Shown: piece after piece, positions 6,025 to 6,533 of the stretch | Layout of the letters: each line of letters begins with the position of its first letter | Position numbering within the stretch: position 1 is the first letter of the stretch | The notes under the pieces: model-generated | Seen by the model: the letters and a program-made list of their open reading frames with translations, nothing else | What the model was told of the DNA's origin: nothing | Database searches by the model: none | Assembly (NCBI GenBank): GCA_903867845.1 | Contig: CAIPSZ010000011.1 | Coordinates: forward strand, 1-6,533 | Source: Candidatus Kerfeldbacteria bacterium | Lineage (GTDB): Bacteria; Patescibacteriota; Patescibacteriia; PEXW01 | Direction of reading: 5' to 3' | Length of the DNA stretch: 6,533 nucleotides | Program-made: the position numbers and the translations under genes

Positions 6025-6050
6025 TATGGTCTTCGTTTTAACGCTTGTTC

Positions 6051-6079
6051 ATTGTCACATAATCACTCGTATACGTCAA
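6051..6079 (-). promoter_or_regulatory. Sigma-70-type promoter of the ftsB-foldase operon
   Basis: On the minus strand TTGACG (6079-6074) is followed after 17 bp by GACAAT (6056-6051), with a TG one base before the -10 box (TGTGACAAT), i.e. an extended -10. The predicted RNA start near 6044 would give a leader of about 20 nt before the ftsB ATG. It sits in the 96-bp gap after the pseudouridine synthase gene, so ftsB need not rely on transcription from upstream. Inferred from sequence only. Confidence 0.6.
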
Positions 6080-6120
6080 TGTTCGGTCTTCAGCATTCCT
6101 TAAGTGACCAGACGTACTGC

Positions 6121-6533
6121 TCACGCAATGTCGGATGCCTGTACTTCTCGCCACTCACCCGGTTGTAGATTGCCAAGCGTGAGCGTGTTTATGCGAATCC
6201 GAGTGAGTCGGGTGAGATCGGCGTGCACCCCGCCAACCATGCGTCGAATCTGCCGTTTCCACCCTTGGTGGAGCACGACGCGGTACGTCGCTGGCCCGAC
6301 TGTGGTCAAACGATCAAATCGAGCATAGCCTTCTACCAACTTCACGCCCTTGGTGAGCGCGTTGCATGCGTCTTGGTCAAGCGGGCGGGCGGTCGAAAAT
6401 TCGTACTCCTTCTCATGCTCGTAGCGTGGGTGGGTAATTTTGTTCACGAGCTCGCCATCATTCGTCAGGAGCAGTAATCCACCAGAGTCTTTATCCAGCC
6501 GTCCCGCTATAGCTAAATCGCCGATGCCGGGAA
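6121..6533 (-). CDS. RsuA/RluB-family pseudouridine synthase, C-terminal part (5' end outside window)
   Basis: Enzymes of this family turn specific uridines of ribosomal RNA into pseudouridine in the cytoplasm. The frame is open from the window edge (first full codon at 6531) to a TGA at 6121, giving 136 residues. It contains the catalytic motif GRLDKDSGGLLLLTNDGEL, whose aspartate (codon 6495-6493) is the expected nucleophile, then KITHPRYEHEKEY, the RNA-contact region VLHQGWKRQIRRM and a LTLGNLQPGEWREV ending typical of the RsuA/RluB/RluE/RluF group. The N-terminal S4 RNA-binding domain, if present, lies beyond the window. A GTG at 6447 is not the start, because the catalytic motif lies upstream of it in the same frame. 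Small- or large-subunit specificity cannot be judged from this portion. Confidence 0.92.
   Translation of the reverse strand, partial: PGIGDLAIAGRLDKDSGGLLLLTNDGELVNKITHPRYEHEKEYEFSTARPLDQDACNALTKGVKLVEGYARFDRLTTVGPATYRVVLHQGWKRQIRRMVGGVHADLTRLTRIRINTLTLGNLQPGEWREVQASDIA

Noticed and set aside
1..6533. CRISPR array, transposase or phage genes
   Set aside because: No regularly spaced repeats, transposase motifs or phage structural proteins are visible in the window.

Overview
The window carries a chromosomal cell-division and cell-wall locus. All protein genes lie on the minus strand, and two tRNA genes lie on the plus strand between the two gene blocks. The organism is bacterial and uses TGA as a normal stop: the ends of ftsE and of the gene before it are TGA inside ATGA overlaps, so UGA is not read as glycine. 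G+C is in the low-to-mid 50s by eye over most of the window. The membrane-anchored SurA/parvulin-like protein, the short FtsB ending in a Trp-Trp/Phe-Phe tail, the compact FtsEX pair and the weak ribosome binding sites together resemble Patescibacteria (CPR). That placement is inference from style, not from a marker gene.

Reading along the minus strand (window end to start): (i) the C-terminal part of an RsuA/RluB-type pseudouridine synthase, cut by the window edge; (ii) a 96-bp gap with a good promoter; (iii) an FtsB/DivIC-like septum protein followed closely by a membrane-anchored SurA/PpiC-like foldase; (iv) a region of about 360 bp with tRNA-Gly(CCC) and tRNA-Thr(CGT) on the plus strand, preceded by a consensus-like promoter that overlaps the start of the next minus-strand gene; (v) a three-gene unit joined by two ATGA overlaps: a 660-residue secreted protein fusing two duplicated beta-rich modules, an RlpA-like double-psi beta-barrel and a D-Ala-D-Ala carboxypeptidase, then ftsE, then ftsX; (vi) tRNA-Gln(TTG) 27 nt after ftsX; (vii) an A+T-richer segment with the N-terminal half of a TauE/SafE permease that stops early at the window start.

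FtsEX is an ABC-type complex that, in well-studied bacteria, switches on cell-wall hydrolases at the septum. The most interesting point is that the gene translationally coupled to ftsE encodes a peptidoglycan-facing fusion protein instead of a typical EnvC/PcsB coiled-coil activator. Its carboxypeptidase motifs are intact, but its RlpA-like module appears to have lost residues normally tied to lytic activity. With FtsB and a foldase next door, the locus looks like a compact envelope-division module.
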